From Vogesella indigofera (lineage in GTDB: Bacteria > Pseudomonadota > Gammaproteobacteria > Burkholderiales > Chromobacteriaceae): DNA of 64,000 nt. Location: NCBI RefSeq assembly GCF_003633895.1, contig NZ_RBID01000011.1, positions 372,001-436,000 of the forward strand, in the 5' to 3' direction. Positions within the stretch are counted from its first letter, which is position 1. Each line of letters starts with the position of its first letter. The position numbers and the translations under genes were made by a program. Below the pieces are notes generated by a model. It was not told the DNA's origin. It ran no database searches and saw nothing but the letters and a program-made list of their open reading frames with translations. Shown in pieces: positions 46,031-56,955 of this stretch.

Positions 46031-46181
46031 CTTAGAACGTGTTCACGATCTCGCGAGCTAGAGCGAGACAAGGCGAAAACGGCTGAGGAAGCGGAGTTGA
46101 CATGGGGTCAATGAGCATTCCGAAGGCGTACTCACCGTGTAACGTTTCACGAAGCGCAGCAGGTCGTGAACAGGTTCTCAG
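46031..46181. mobile_element. MITE-like element, about 151 bp
   Basis: Near-perfect terminal inverted repeats of 21 bases: CTTAGAACGTGTTCACGATCT at 46031-46051 against the complement of 46161-46181, three mismatches. No gene lies inside. It sits at the 3' end of the unknown 287-aa gene, and the stop codon of that gene (46178-46180) falls within the right inverted repeat. Confidence 0.65.
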
Positions 46182-47041
46182 TCCTGCGCCGGTGCCAGCG
46201 CCTCGATCAGCGCCACTTCCTGGGTGTAGCTCAGCTGTTGCAACTGGCGCAGCAGTGCGGCGCCATCGACGCCGTGCTTGCGGTCCAGCTCGTCCTGCAG
46301 CAAGCGGTTTTCCACCGCCAGCCACAGGCCGCGGCAGGATTCGGCGGATTCGAAGGTCACGCCGCGCAACACCTCGGCAATCAGCAGCAGTTCCTCGTCG
46401 CTGAACTGGCGCGACAGCAGTGCCTGCTCGCGGCGGACGATCTCGGCGTAGCGCTCGCACATCTGCTGGATGCGGGCGTCCAGCGGTGGTTCGGCCGCGT
46501 GCTGCTCCAGTGCTTCGGCGTTGAACCAGGCGGCGGCGTCGAGAGTGACGGCCTCGGCGGCTTCCTGCCAGCTGTCGCGCAGCGCGGCGGCGAAGCGGGC
46601 ATCGTCGGCAAAGCTCAGCTCGGGCCAGTCCATCAGCGGCGGCTGTTCGTGTCGCAGCAGGGCGTTGTTGGCCAGCAGTTCGCCATCCTCGCTGCAACGG
46701 ACTTCGGCGCGCCAGCTGCCGGCTTCGCCGGTGGCGAGGTTGTCGACCAGCACTTCCAGGTAGGGCAGCGCCAGCGCCTGACCCTCGTCGGCGGTGACCA
46801 GACGGATGGCAATGTCGAACAGGACGCGTTTTTCCAGGCGCAGCAGCTGCAGCCCCTGGTCGTGGCGCAGCAGGCTGTAGTGGTCGCCGTGGTCGTAGAC
46901 GGCGATGTCGTGCGGGTTGCGTGCGGCGCGATGCAGCGTGGCGCCCAGTTCCGGGGCCAGCTGGTTGATGTCCAGCGTCTCGCTCGCAAAACGCTGCTGC
47001 TTGCCGGCATGAGTGTGCCAAAGCGCATTCCAGTCGTACAT
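46178..47041 (-). CDS. Conserved hypothetical protein, 287 aa
   Basis: Starts MYDWNALWHTHAGK; soluble, acidic, rich in Ala/Leu/Glu, with no signal peptide and no motif I recognise. Codon use matches the neighbouring core genes. The last residues and the stop codon lie in the terminal repeat of a MITE-like element, so the C-terminus may have been altered by that insertion. It is divergent from typA. Confidence 0.7.
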   Translation of the reverse strand: MYDWNALWHTHAGKQQRFASETLDINQLAPELGATLHRAARNPHDIAVYDHGDHYSLLRHDQGLQLLRLEKRVLFDIAIRLVTADEGQALALPYLEVLVDNLATGEAGSWRAEVRCSEDGELLANNALLRHEQPPLMDWPELSFADDARFAAALRDSWQEAAEAVTLDAAAWFNAEALEQHAAEPPLDARIQQMCERYAEIVRREQALLSRQFSDEELLLIAEVLRGVTFESAESCRGLWLAVENRLLQDELDRKHGVDGAALLRQLQQLSYTQEVALIEALAPAQD

Positions 47042-47121
47042 TGTGTTGTTCTCCTGATGAAACGCCGCCAGTGTACCGAAATAAAGCCACCCCAGGCGGT
47101 GAACTGTAACCCTGTTTGTGC

Positions 47122-47127
47122 TATGAT
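47122..47127 (+). promoter_or_regulatory. Putative -10 box of typA
   Basis: TATGAT lies 31 bases before the typA ATG, in ctTGTGCTATGAT; the upstream TG gives an extended -10 character. No good -35 is visible. Confidence 0.45.
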
Positions 47128-47157
47128 TCGCGCGACTTTCTAAAACTACGTGTTCCC

Positions 47158-48975
47158 ATGACCCGACAAATTCGTAACATCGCCATTATCGCCCACGTTG
47201 ACCACGGCAAGACCACTCTGGTTGACCAGCTGCTGCGTCAATCCGGTACTTTCCGTGAAAACCAGCAAGTTGACGAACGTGTAATGGACTCCAACGATCT
47301 TGAAAAAGAGCGTGGCATTACCATTCTGTCCAAAAACACCGCCGTCGAGTACGAAGGTGTGCACATCAACATCGTTGACACCCCTGGTCACGCCGACTTC
47401 GGTGGTGAAGTAGAGCGCGTTCTGGGCATGGTGGATGGCGTACTGCTGCTGGTGGATGCCGTTGAAGGCCCGATGCCGCAAACCCGTTTCGTGACCAAGA
47501 AGGCCCTGGCCCTGGGCCTGCGTCCTATCGTGGTGATCAACAAGGTAGACCGTCCGGGCGCACGTCCGGACTGGGTGGTAGACCAGACTTTCGACCTGTT
47601 CGACAAACTGGGTGCCAACGACGAACAGATGGACTTCCCGGTGATCTACGCTTCCGGCCTGAACGGCTTTGCCAAGCTGGAACTGGAAGAAGAATCCGAC
47701 AACATGCGTCCGCTGTTCGAGACCGTGCTCAAGCACGTACCGACTCCGGCCGGTGATGCCGACGCCCCGCTGCAGTTCCAGATCTCCGCGCTGGACTACT
47801 CGACCTACACCGGTCGCATGGGTATCGGCCGCGTGCTGAACGGCCGCATCAAGCCGGGCCAGCAAGTCGTGGTAATGAACCACGAAGACCAGGTTGCTGC
47901 CGGCCGTATCAACCAGGTGCTGGGCTATCGCGGCCTGGAACGTGTACCGGTTGAAAGCGCCGAAGCTGGCGACATCATCATCATCTCCGGTATCGAAGAC
48001 ATCGGTATCGGCGTGACCATCTGCGACAAGGACCAGCCAGTTGGCCTGCCGGTGCTGGGTGTGGACGAACCGACCCTGACCATGGACTTCATGGTCAACT
48101 CCTCGCCACTGGCCGGTACCGAAGGCAAGTTCGTGACCTCGCGCCAGATTCGCGATCGTCTGACCAAAGAGCTGCTGACCAACGTGGCGCTGCGTGTTGA
48201 AGACACCGAAGACTCCGACGTGTTCCGCGTGTCCGGTCGTGGCGAACTGCACCTGACCATCCTGCTGGAAACCATGCGTCGTGAAGGCTTTGAAATCGCC
48301 GTGGCCAAGCCACGCGTGGTGTACAAGGACATCAACGGCGAGAAGTGCGAGCCGTACGAAAACCTGACCATCGACCTGGAAGACAACCACCAGGGCGGCG
48401 TGATGGAAGAAATCGGTCGTCGCCGTGGCGAACTGACCAACATGGAATCGGACGGCATGGGTCGTACCCGCCTAGAATACCATATTCCGGCCCGCGGTCT
48501 GATCGGCTTCCAGTCCGACTTCATGACCATGACCCGCGGTACCGGCCTGATGAGCCACGTGTTTGACGACTACGCACCGGTGAAGCCGGACATGCCAGGC
48601 CGTCACAACGGCGTGCTGATCTCGCAGGAAAACGGCGACGCCGTGGCCTACGCTCTGTGGAAGCTGGAAGACCGCGGCCGCATGTTCGTGTCGCCAGGCG
48701 ACAAGCTGTACGAAGGCATGATCATCGGCATTCACAGCCGCGACAACGACCTGGTGGTGAACCCGGTCAAGGGCAAGCAGCTGACCAACGTGCGCGCCTC
48801 CGGTACCGACGAAGCCGTGCGCCTGACCACCCCGATCAAGATGACGCTGGAATCGGCTGTGGAATTCATCGACGACGACGAGCTGGTGGAAATCACGCCG
48901 AAGTCGATCCGTATTCGCAAGCGTTTCCTGAACGAATCCGATCGTCGCCGCATGAACAAGGCTGCCGCCAACTAA
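47158..48975 (+). CDS. typA: Ribosome-associated GTPase BipA/TypA
   Basis: 605 residues starting [20 protein letters not shown]: the G1 motif HVDHGKTT, G3 DTPGHADF and G4 NKVD, then EF-G-like domains and the BipA-specific C-terminal domain. It binds the 70S ribosome and aids assembly and stress adaptation, notably at low temperature. Its codon use is more biased than that of its neighbours, as expected of a highly expressed gene. Confidence 0.97.
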   Translation: MTRQIRNIAIIAHVDHGKTTLVDQLLRQSGTFRENQQVDERVMDSNDLEKERGITILSKNTAVEYEGVHINIVDTPGHADFGGEVERVLGMVDGVLLLVDAVEGPMPQTRFVTKKALALGLRPIVVINKVDRPGARPDWVVDQTFDLFDKLGANDEQMDFPVIYASGLNGFAKLELEEESDNMRPLFETVLKHVPTPAGDADAPLQFQISALDYSTYTGRMGIGRVLNGRIKPGQQVVVMNHEDQVAAGRINQVLGYRGLERVPVESAEAGDIIIISGIEDIGIGVTICDKDQPVGLPVLGVDEPTLTMDFMVNSSPLAGTEGKFVTSRQIRDRLTKELLTNVALRVEDTEDSDVFRVSGRGELHLTILLETMRREGFEIAVAKPRVVYKDINGEKCEPYENLTIDLEDNHQGGVMEEIGRRRGELTNMESDGMGRTRLEYHIPARGLIGFQSDFMTMTRGTGLMSHVFDDYAPVKPDMPGRHNGVLISQENGDAVAYALWKLEDRGRMFVSPGDKLYEGMIIGIHSRDNDLVVNPVKGKQLTNVRASGTDEAVRLTTPIKMTLESAVEFIDDDELVEITPKSIRIRKRFLNESDRRRMNKAAAN

Positions 48976-49007
48976 ATGGCTGACCGGAACCGGCAACGGT
49001 TCCAGCT

Positions 49008-49046
49008 AAAACCGCCCGACAGGCCAGGCCTGTCGGGCGGTTTTTT
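49008..49046 (+). terminator. Intrinsic terminator of typA
   Basis: AAACCGCCCGACAGG pairs with CCTGTCGGGCGGTTT, followed by a T6 tail. Confidence 0.92.
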
Positions 49047-49056
49047 ATGGTGGCGG

Positions 49057-49095
49057 GGACAAGGTTGGCCGCAAGTGTTGCGGCCAACCTTGTCC
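49057..49095. terminator. 18-bp-stem hairpin of two exact inverted 15-mers
   Basis: GGACAAGGTTGGCCGCAA and its exact inverted copy with a 3-base loop, 11 bases after the typA terminator and just past the fliW stop. Both copies of the 15-mer are perfect. Confidence 0.85.
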
Positions 49096-49109
49096 TCTTG
49101 CGATCTGAC

Positions 49110-49550
49110 TCAGCGGTTGTGGAACACGATGTCGCAGGCGAGACCGGTTTTCTGCAGCGCTTTCTGCGTTGCCAGATTGATGATCAGCGGGTTGCGGACA
49201 TTGGCGCGCAGCTGCGACAGCGCCGGGTTGGCTTCGTCGCTCGGCAGCTCGCGGTAGATGGTCAGCAGGATGGCGGCGTCTTCCTGGCGGCTCAGCGCCA
49301 GCGCTGCGACTTCGTCCTGGCTCAGTTCGATCTCGTAGCGGATGCCGAGTTTTTGCGGGTCGGTCACGCTGAACAGCACATCGGGGTTGTCCAGCGACTG
49401 CATCCAGAACACGCTGGGGCTGTCGCTGTCGGCCTCATGGAACAGCTTGAAGCGGGTGCAGTTCTCGAAGGCAGGCAGGCCGGCCTCGAAAGTGATGATG
49501 GTGTTTTCATCGACTTCGACCTGGCCGAGCAGGCTGGAATTGAACAGCAT
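49110..49550 (-). CDS. fliW: Flagellar assembly factor FliW
   Basis: 146 residues starting MLFNSSLLGQVEVDE, with ITFEAGLPAFENCTRFKL and the late NPLIINL block. FliW binds flagellin and antagonises CsrA, coupling flagellin synthesis to assembly. It is isolated here from other flagellar genes. The ATG at 49550 is preferred over the longer frame. Confidence 0.92.
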   Translation of the reverse strand: MLFNSSLLGQVEVDENTIITFEAGLPAFENCTRFKLFHEADSDSPSVFWMQSLDNPDVLFSVTDPQKLGIRYEIELSQDEVAALALSRQEDAAILLTIYRELPSDEANPALSQLRANVRNPLIINLATQKALQKTGLACDIVFHNR

Positions 49551-49648
49551 GGTGCGTCTCCTCATGACATCGTGAACCGGCATTATGCAATAGCTGCGGG
49601 CGTTGTTGGCTGACAAATGTCAGCCGGCAACGGGTAAAATGCCGCGCC

Positions 49649-50485
49649 ATGACTTCCTCTCTCTATCCTGCCGTCTATCAGGCGCTGTGCAGCAGCGATA
49701 TCGACGCCAAACCTCGGCTCGCCAGCCTGTGTCATCAGCAGTGGCTGGCCGGCCGGCTACCGCGCGCGGCGGATGCGCTGCCCTTGCCGCATCCGCTGCC
49801 GGCGCCGGGGCGCCCGGCGCGGCCGCAGCTGGTGTCGCCGTTCGAGGTGCAGCGCCAGGGGCTGGGCAGCGTCGCCGGCCGTGCTGGCCTGATCCACGCC
49901 ATCGCCCATATCGAATTCAATGCCATCAATCTGGCGCTGGACGCGGTCTGGCGCTTTCGCGACATGCCGGACGCCTTTGTCGAGGACTGGCTGCGGGTGG
50001 CGGCGGAAGAGGCGAAGCACTTCAACATGCTGCGCGAGCGGCTGCAGCAGCTGGGCTTCGACTACGGCGATTTTGTCGGCCACAACAGCCTGTGGCAGAT
50101 GGCGGTGGACACCGATCACGACGTGATGGTGCGCATGGCGCTGGTGCCGCGGGTGCTGGAGGCGCGCGGCCTCGATGCGGTGCCGCCGATCCAGAAAAAG
50201 CTGGCGGCGCTGGGTGATAGCGCGACGGTGGCGATCCTCGACCAGATCTTCGAGGACGAGATCGGCCACGTGCAGATCGGCAACTACTGGTTCACCACGC
50301 TGTGCGACGCGCGCGGCATCGAGCCGCTGGCCTGCTTCCGCCAGTTGCTGATCGACTACGAAGTCGATACCCTGCGCGGTGCTTACAATTGGGAGGCGCG
50401 CCGGGCGGCGGGCTTCAGTGAATTCGAACTGGCGATGCTGGAAGACTTTGCCGTCACCCGGCGGCGCCTTTCAGCCGGAGCGTAA
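49649..50485 (+). CDS. DUF455 ferritin-like protein
   Basis: 278 residues with ferritin-like metal ligands: HIEFNAINLALD, AAEEAKHFNML and FEDEIGHVQIGNYWF. This matches the DUF455 family, which has a diiron-type four-helix core and no firmly assigned function. It is followed four bases later by a small membrane protein gene. Confidence 0.9.
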   Translation: MTSSLYPAVYQALCSSDIDAKPRLASLCHQQWLAGRLPRAADALPLPHPLPAPGRPARPQLVSPFEVQRQGLGSVAGRAGLIHAIAHIEFNAINLALDAVWRFRDMPDAFVEDWLRVAAEEAKHFNMLRERLQQLGFDYGDFVGHNSLWQMAVDTDHDVMVRMALVPRVLEARGLDAVPPIQKKLAALGDSATVAILDQIFEDEIGHVQIGNYWFTTLCDARGIEPLACFRQLLIDYEVDTLRGAYNWEARRAAGFSEFELAMLEDFAVTRRRLSAGA

Positions 50486-50489
50486 TGCC

Positions 50490-50705
50490 ATGCTGCAACA
50501 ACTGTTTCGTCACCTGTGCGCACGACGGCCGCTGGCCATCGGCTGCATGATCATCGGCAGCCTGCTGTTCGTGCTGGCTTCTGCGCTGCAACAAGCGGCG
50601 GCCGGCAGTGTGCCGCTGCTGCTGCTGTCCATCGTGCTGATGGTGCTGGGCGTGGCCGGCCAGATGCTGGGCCTTCTGGCGCTGATGCGTGGTGGAAAAC
50701 GCTAA
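50490..50705 (+). CDS. Small two-helix membrane protein, 71 aa
   Basis: Two predicted membrane segments (IGCMIIGSLLFVLASAL and VPLLLLSIVLMVLGVAGQMLGLLAL) and a basic C-terminus. No family recognised. The start lies 4 bases after the DUF455 stop, so the genes are probably co-transcribed. Confidence 0.65.
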   Translation: MLQQLFRHLCARRPLAIGCMIIGSLLFVLASALQQAAAGSVPLLLLSIVLMVLGVAGQMLGLLALMRGGKR

Positions 50706-50862
50706 AAATGCTACAAAAACAGTAACTTGATGTCGCTGTTGTGCGCTGTGGCCGGCTTGACGCTGCGCAGGGCGGCGCGCATAATCGCAGCGCAACAAAA
50801 AATTCATCAAAAGGCTCCGTCGCGGGGCCTTTTGCTTTGGCTTGACTCCGGGACAATCAAAC

Positions 50863-51282
50863 ATGGATGCACAGGCGTTTCTGCTGCAGCTGGAAAGCAA
50901 TACCCTGCCAGCGGCCGAGTTCAATCATCGCGCGCACCTGCTGGCGGCGTGGTCGTACCGCCAGTTTTATCCGGCGCGCGAGGCGGCGGCCCGCTGCGCG
51001 CGCGCGTTGTCGCGTTACGCGATGGCACAGGGTGCGGCGGAGAAGTACCACCACACGCTGACCATGGCCAGCCTGACGCTGGTCTACGACCGTCTCGACG
51101 CCATGCCAGAGTGCCTGGACAACTGGCAGGATTTTGTTGCGGCCAACCCCGATCTGCTCGATGGCCTGCCTGCGCTGCTGCGGCAGCACTATTCCGAACA
51201 CAAACTCAACGACGACATCGCGCGCCGGGCTTTTGTCGAGCCCGACCTCGCGCCGCTACCGATGTCCTGTCTGTTGCACTGA
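50863..51282 (+). CDS. Conserved hypothetical protein, 139 aa
   Basis: Starts MDAQAFLLQLESNTLP, then AEFNHRAHLLAAW near residue 20 and a HHTLTMASL block near 64. The spaced histidines suggest a metal- or ligand-binding helical protein, but no function is known to me. It precedes trhP by 21 bases. The 150 bases before it hold a hairpin-like AAAGGCTCCGTCGCGGGGCCTTTT (about 50808-50832). Confidence 0.65.
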   Translation: MDAQAFLLQLESNTLPAAEFNHRAHLLAAWSYRQFYPAREAAARCARALSRYAMAQGAAEKYHHTLTMASLTLVYDRLDAMPECLDNWQDFVAANPDLLDGLPALLRQHYSEHKLNDDIARRAFVEPDLAPLPMSCLLH

Positions 51283-51303
51283 ACCACTGAAGAAGCCTCC
51301 CCG

Positions 51304-52653
51304 ATGAAAGCTCCCGAGCTGCTACTGCCTGCCGGCACGCTGGACAAAATGCGTGCCGCCTACGATTTTGGTGCCGATGCGGTGTACGCCGGCCAGCCGC
51401 GCTACAGCCTGCGTGCGCGCAACAACGACTTCAAACTGGAAGAGCTGCGCATCGGCATCGAAGAAGCGCACGCCCGCGGCAAGAAGCTGTTTGTGGCCAG
51501 CAACATCCTGCCGCACAACAGCAAGATCAAGACCTATATGTCCGACATGGAACCGGTGATCGAGATGAAGCCGGACGCGCTGATCATGGCCGACCCCGGC
51601 CTGATCATGATGGTGCGCGAACGTTGGCCGCACGTGCCCATCCACCTGTCGGTGCAGGCCAACACCACCAACTACATGGGGGTGAAGTTCTGGCAGAAGA
51701 TGGGTGTGGAGCGCATCATCCTGTCGCGCGAGCTGTCCCTCGACGAAATCGCCGAGATCCGCCAGCAATGCCCGGACATGGAGCTGGAAGTGTTCGTGCA
51801 CGGCGCGCTGTGCATTGCCTACTCCGGCCGCTGCCTGCTGTCCGGCTACTTCAACCACCGCGACCCGAACCAGGGCACCTGTACCAACGCCTGTCGCTGG
51901 GACTACAAGGTGCACGACACCCAGGGCGACGATGCCGGTGACGTGAAGCCGCAAAAGATCGACTTCGACTTCGGCAAGGCGCTGGAAGAAGCCAACCAGA
52001 GCTTCTCGTCCTGCGGCAGCCAAGAGCGTCACCCGCTGGCCGACAAGACCTATCTGATCGAGGAAGCCAACCGTCCGGGCGAGATGATGCCGATCATCGA
52101 GGACGAGCACGGCACCTACATCATGAACTCCAAGGACCTGCGCGCCGTCGAGCAGGTGGAGAAGCTGGTGAAGATCGGCGTGGACTCGCTGAAGATCGAA
52201 GGCCGCACCAAGAGCCTGTACTACGTGGCGCGCACCGCGCAGACCTACCGCCGCGCGATCGACGACGCCGTCGCCGGCCGCCCGTTCGACTACAGCCTGC
52301 TGGCCGAGCTGGAAGGCCTCGCCAACCGCGGCTACACCCCGGGCTTCCTCGAGCGTCACCAGACACAGGAACACCAGAACTACCTGTCCGGTCACTCCAT
52401 CGCCAAGCAGAGCCAGTACGTCGGCGATGTGATGGAAGTGGACGCCGACGGCTGGGCGCTGATCGACGTGAAAAACCGCTTCGCCGTCGGCGACCGCGTG
52501 GAAATCATCCACCCGAGCGGCAACCGCACCGTGGAGCTCACCGCGATGACCCGCAACGGCGAAAGCGCCAGCGTGGCACCGGGCAATGGCGTGAAGGTGA
52601 AGATCCCCGGCATGGCCGGCATGGAGAAGGCACTGCTGGCGCGCCTGTTCTGA
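51304..52653 (+). CDS. trhP: U32-family tRNA 5-hydroxyuridine modification protein TrhP (YegQ)
   Basis: 449 residues starting MKAPELLLPAGTLDKMRAAY, with DAVYAGQPRYSLRARNNDF and the cluster cysteines in GALCIAYSGRCLLSGYF and GTCTNACRWDY. It catalyses oxygen-independent, prephenate-dependent hydroxylation of U34 in certain tRNAs. It is a homologue of UbiU and UbiV, also in this window; the length and C-terminal domain distinguish it. Confidence 0.93.
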   Translation: MKAPELLLPAGTLDKMRAAYDFGADAVYAGQPRYSLRARNNDFKLEELRIGIEEAHARGKKLFVASNILPHNSKIKTYMSDMEPVIEMKPDALIMADPGLIMMVRERWPHVPIHLSVQANTTNYMGVKFWQKMGVERIILSRELSLDEIAEIRQQCPDMELEVFVHGALCIAYSGRCLLSGYFNHRDPNQGTCTNACRWDYKVHDTQGDDAGDVKPQKIDFDFGKALEEANQSFSSCGSQERHPLADKTYLIEEANRPGEMMPIIEDEHGTYIMNSKDLRAVEQVEKLVKIGVDSLKIEGRTKSLYYVARTAQTYRRAIDDAVAGRPFDYSLLAELEGLANRGYTPGFLERHQTQEHQNYLSGHSIAKQSQYVGDVMEVDADGWALIDVKNRFAVGDRVEIIHPSGNRTVELTAMTRNGESASVAPGNGVKVKIPGMAGMEKALLARLF

Positions 52654-52670
52654 GCCGTATCCCCGCCGTT

Positions 52671-52703
52671 GCGGCCAACCTTTGTGGTGCAAAGGTTGGC
52701 CGC
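52671..52703. terminator. Hairpin of two inverted dispersed repeats after trhP
   Basis: GCGGCCAACCTTT pairs with AAAGGTTGGCCGC around a 7-base loop, 17 bases after the trhP stop. Confidence 0.8.
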
Positions 52704-52725
52704 GGCCACGGTTAGCCCGTACAAT
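52696..52725 (+). promoter_or_regulatory. Putative argS promoter overlapping a repeat copy
   Basis: TACAAT (52720-52725) is a good -10. The TTGGCC of the repeat copy (52696-52701) lies 18 bases upstream and could serve as a weak -35. Confidence 0.4.
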
Positions 52726-52771
52726 TTGTGCATTGCATCCCAGCCGGGCGCCCCTTGCGTCCGGCCTTTGA

Positions 52772-54505
<1,734 letters not shown>

Positions 54506-54521
54506 GGAATGCCGTACTGGC

Positions 54522-54536
54522 CAAGGTTGGCCGCAA
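54522..54536 (+). repeat. Dispersed 15-mer after argS
   Basis: An exact CAAGGTTGGCCGCAA, 16 bases after the argS stop. Confidence 0.8.
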
Positions 54537-54548
54537 GGCCAGCCGTGT

Positions 54549-54660
54549 GCCACGCCAGTCCATGAAAAAACCCGCCGACTGGCGGGTTTTTTCATGGTGC
54601 CCGCTGGTGGCGGGGCTGCCGGGGCCAGGCTGGCGCGGGATTGCTTGCGGCCAACCTTGC
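54549..54660 (+). repeat. Direct repeat, copy 1 (112 bp), left of the three-gene cassette
   Basis: Nearly identical to 58225-58339. It begins GCCACGCCAGTCCATG, contains the argS terminator and ends with a copy of the dispersed repeat (54645-54659). The differences are a few bases in the terminator loop and near the end. Confidence 0.9.
54561..54595 (+). terminator. Intrinsic terminator of argS
   Basis: AAAAAACCCGCC/GGCGGGTTTTTT stem with a GACT loop; bidirectional. Confidence 0.93.
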
Positions 54661-54776
54661 TGGCCCGATATCTGCGCCTGTGCGCCGGACAGGCGGGTAG
54701 ACCCCACAAGGCACCCGCTCCGATGGCAGAAACAACCCGGGCAGCGCGTCGCCTGGCCGCACGCAGCGTGGCGGGC

Positions 54777-55670
54777 TCAGCCCCGGTAGCGCAGCGCCTC
54801 GACGAAGGCGAGGAAGGCGGGGGAGGTTTGCCGCCGGTTAGGGTAGTACAGGTGGTAACCCTGGAAGGACGGGCACCACTCGGGAAGCACCTCCACCAGC
54901 CGCCCGTCCGCGATGTAGGGCGCGACCAGTTGCTCCGGGATATAGCCTAGACCCAGCCCGTCCAGCGCGCCGTTGAGCACGTGCATGATGTTGTTGAACA
55001 CGAGTTGTCCCTCCCCCCTGACGGTGAAGGCCTTGCCGTCCTTCTCGAATTCCCAGGCATAGATGGCGCCCGATGGGCGGTGCCGGATATTGATGCAGGC
55101 GTGCCCGGTCAGCTCGTGGGGCGTTTCCGGGCGGGAGCGTGTCTCGAAATAGGCCGGCGAGCCCACGACGGCGAGGCGCCAGTCCGGCCCGACGCGCACG
55201 GCAATCATGTCCTTGCTGACGGACTCGCCCATGCGTATGCCCGCGTCGAAACGCTCTTCGACGATGTTGCGGAAGCCGTAGTCGACAAAGAGCTCCAGCG
55301 TGATGTCCGGATACTGGCTCAGGAACGCGGAAAACTTCGGTCGCAAACATAACTCGATCTGGTCGTCGGTACAGGTGAGACGGATGGTGCCCGCCGGTTT
55401 GTCCCGCAATTCTCCCAAGGCCTCAACCTCGGCTGCGATCTGCTCGAACAGCGGGGCCAGCGATCGGAGCAGACGCTCGCCGGCTTCGGTCGGGGAGACG
55501 TTGCGGGTCGTGCGCGCTAGCAGGCGGATGCCCAGCCGTTCCTCAAGCGTCCTGATCGTGTGGCTCAGCGCCGAGGGCGTCAGATCAAGCCTTGCCGCCG
55601 CCTTCGAGAAGCTCTGCTCGCGGGCGACGGCGACAAAGGCCTGCAGGTCGTTCACTTTGCTTGGTTTCAT
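54777..55670 (-). CDS. LysR-family transcriptional regulator
   Basis: 297 residues: an N-terminal winged helix-turn-helix (DLQAFVAVAREQSFSKAAARL, LTPSALSHTIRTLEERLG) and a C-terminal periplasmic-binding-like effector domain. It is divergent from the hydrolase-MFS pair, the usual layout for a LysR regulator controlling its neighbours. The effector is unknown. Confidence 0.93.
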   Translation of the reverse strand: MKPSKVNDLQAFVAVAREQSFSKAAARLDLTPSALSHTIRTLEERLGIRLLARTTRNVSPTEAGERLLRSLAPLFEQIAAEVEALGELRDKPAGTIRLTCTDDQIELCLRPKFSAFLSQYPDITLELFVDYGFRNIVEERFDAGIRMGESVSKDMIAVRVGPDWRLAVVGSPAYFETRSRPETPHELTGHACINIRHRPSGAIYAWEFEKDGKAFTVRGEGQLVFNNIMHVLNGALDGLGLGYIPEQLVAPYIADGRLVEVLPEWCPSFQGYHLYYPNRRQTSPAFLAFVEALRYRG

Positions 55671-55875
55671 TGATGAAAAATTCTCATAAGTGCATGAAGA
55701 CTATACCGGCTAATCGGATTGACGTCGATGCGTCACTATCTGCCTGCACCGCGATGACGGTGCTGGCAGGTAGCCTGCACGCAAACGTGTGGAGTGATTT
55801 GCAGGGGGCTGCCTGCTCGGTGTGTGCCCGGTAACGGCCAGTTTTTCGTTTTCAGATACCACAAGGAATACTCAA

Positions 55876-56952
55876 ATGGACGCCGCAATCTCCAGGAAAA
55901 ACTTCATCAAGGGCGCGCTGCTGACCGGCGCTGCCATGCTGATGAGTGCGCAGCCGGTGTTGGCCAGCGCATCGCTACCCGCAACAGGAAATACCATGCA
56001 ACTGACCCAGAAGTGGGACAAGACCTTCCCCCAGAGCGACAAGGTCGATCACCAGAAGGTGACTTTCAAGAACCGCTACGGCATTACGCTGGCGGCGGAC
56101 CTGTACCTGCCGAAAAGCCGGGGCAGCAAGCGCCTGGCGGCGCTCGCGATCAGCGGCGCGTTTGGCGCGGTCAAGGAGCAGTCTTCCGGTTTGTACGCGC
56201 AGACCATGGCCGAGCGCGGTTACGCGACGGTTGCATTTGACCCTTCGTACACCGGCGAAAGCGGCGGCGAGCCGCGCAATCTGGCCTCCCCGGAGATCAA
56301 TACCGAAGACTTCAGCGCAGCGGTCGACTACCTCGGCCAGCAGCCCTTCGTCGACCGCGAGCGGATCGGCATCATCGGCATCTGCGGCTTCGCCGGCATG
56401 GGCCTGAATGCGGCAGCGGTGGACAAGCGCATCAAGGCCGTTGCCACTACCAGCATGTACGACATGTCGCGCGTGATGGCGAAGGGTTACAACGACAGCC
56501 TGGGCAAGGTGCAGCGCGGGCAAATGCTGGAGAAGATGAGCCGGCAACGCTGGACCGACGCCTCCGCCATCGGTCCGCGCATTCTGCCCGAGACGCTGGA
56601 TGGCGTGACCGACCCCGTGGTGCGGATGTACTTCGACTACTACCGCACGCCGCGTGGTTTCCACGAACGCTCGCTGAATTCCAATGGCGGTTGGACGGCA
56701 TCGATGCCCATGTCCTTCATGAACATGCCGCTGCTCACCTACATCAACGAGATCTCGCCGCGCCCCATCTTGCTGATCGCGGGAGAAAAGGCTCATTCAC
56801 GCTACTTCAGTGAAGACGCCTACAAGGCCGCGGCAGAGCCCAAGGAGCTGCTGATCATCAAGGACGCGATCCACACCGACCTGTACGACCAGGTCAACAT
56901 CATTCCCTGGGACAAGCTGGACGCGTTCTTTGGCAAGCATCTGGCGAAGTGA
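55876..56952 (+). CDS. Exported alpha/beta hydrolase (dienelactone hydrolase-like)
   Basis: 358 residues. The N-terminus SRKNFIKGALLTGAAML looks like a Tat-type signal with an RK pair, cleaved near VLASA. The core has LAISGAFGAVKEQ (oxyanion region), the nucleophile elbow GICGFAG with Cys instead of Ser, an acid in LIAGEKAHSR-x-FSED and a His in KDAIHTDLYD. YcjY/dienelactone hydrolase-like proteins are the nearest I can name. The ATG at 55876 has AAGGA upstream. Confidence 0.82.
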   Translation: MDAAISRKNFIKGALLTGAAMLMSAQPVLASASLPATGNTMQLTQKWDKTFPQSDKVDHQKVTFKNRYGITLAADLYLPKSRGSKRLAALAISGAFGAVKEQSSGLYAQTMAERGYATVAFDPSYTGESGGEPRNLASPEINTEDFSAAVDYLGQQPFVDRERIGIIGICGFAGMGLNAAAVDKRIKAVATTSMYDMSRVMAKGYNDSLGKVQRGQMLEKMSRQRWTDASAIGPRILPETLDGVTDPVVRMYFDYYRTPRGFHERSLNSNGGWTASMPMSFMNMPLLTYINEISPRPILLIAGEKAHSRYFSEDAYKAAAEPKELLIIKDAIHTDLYDQVNIIPWDKLDAFFGKHLAK

Positions 56953-56955
56953 GCG

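Noticed and set aside
51304-52653. Collagenase-type U32 peptidase
   Set aside because: The older family name is misleading; the cysteine pattern and length fit the tRNA hydroxylation protein TrhP.
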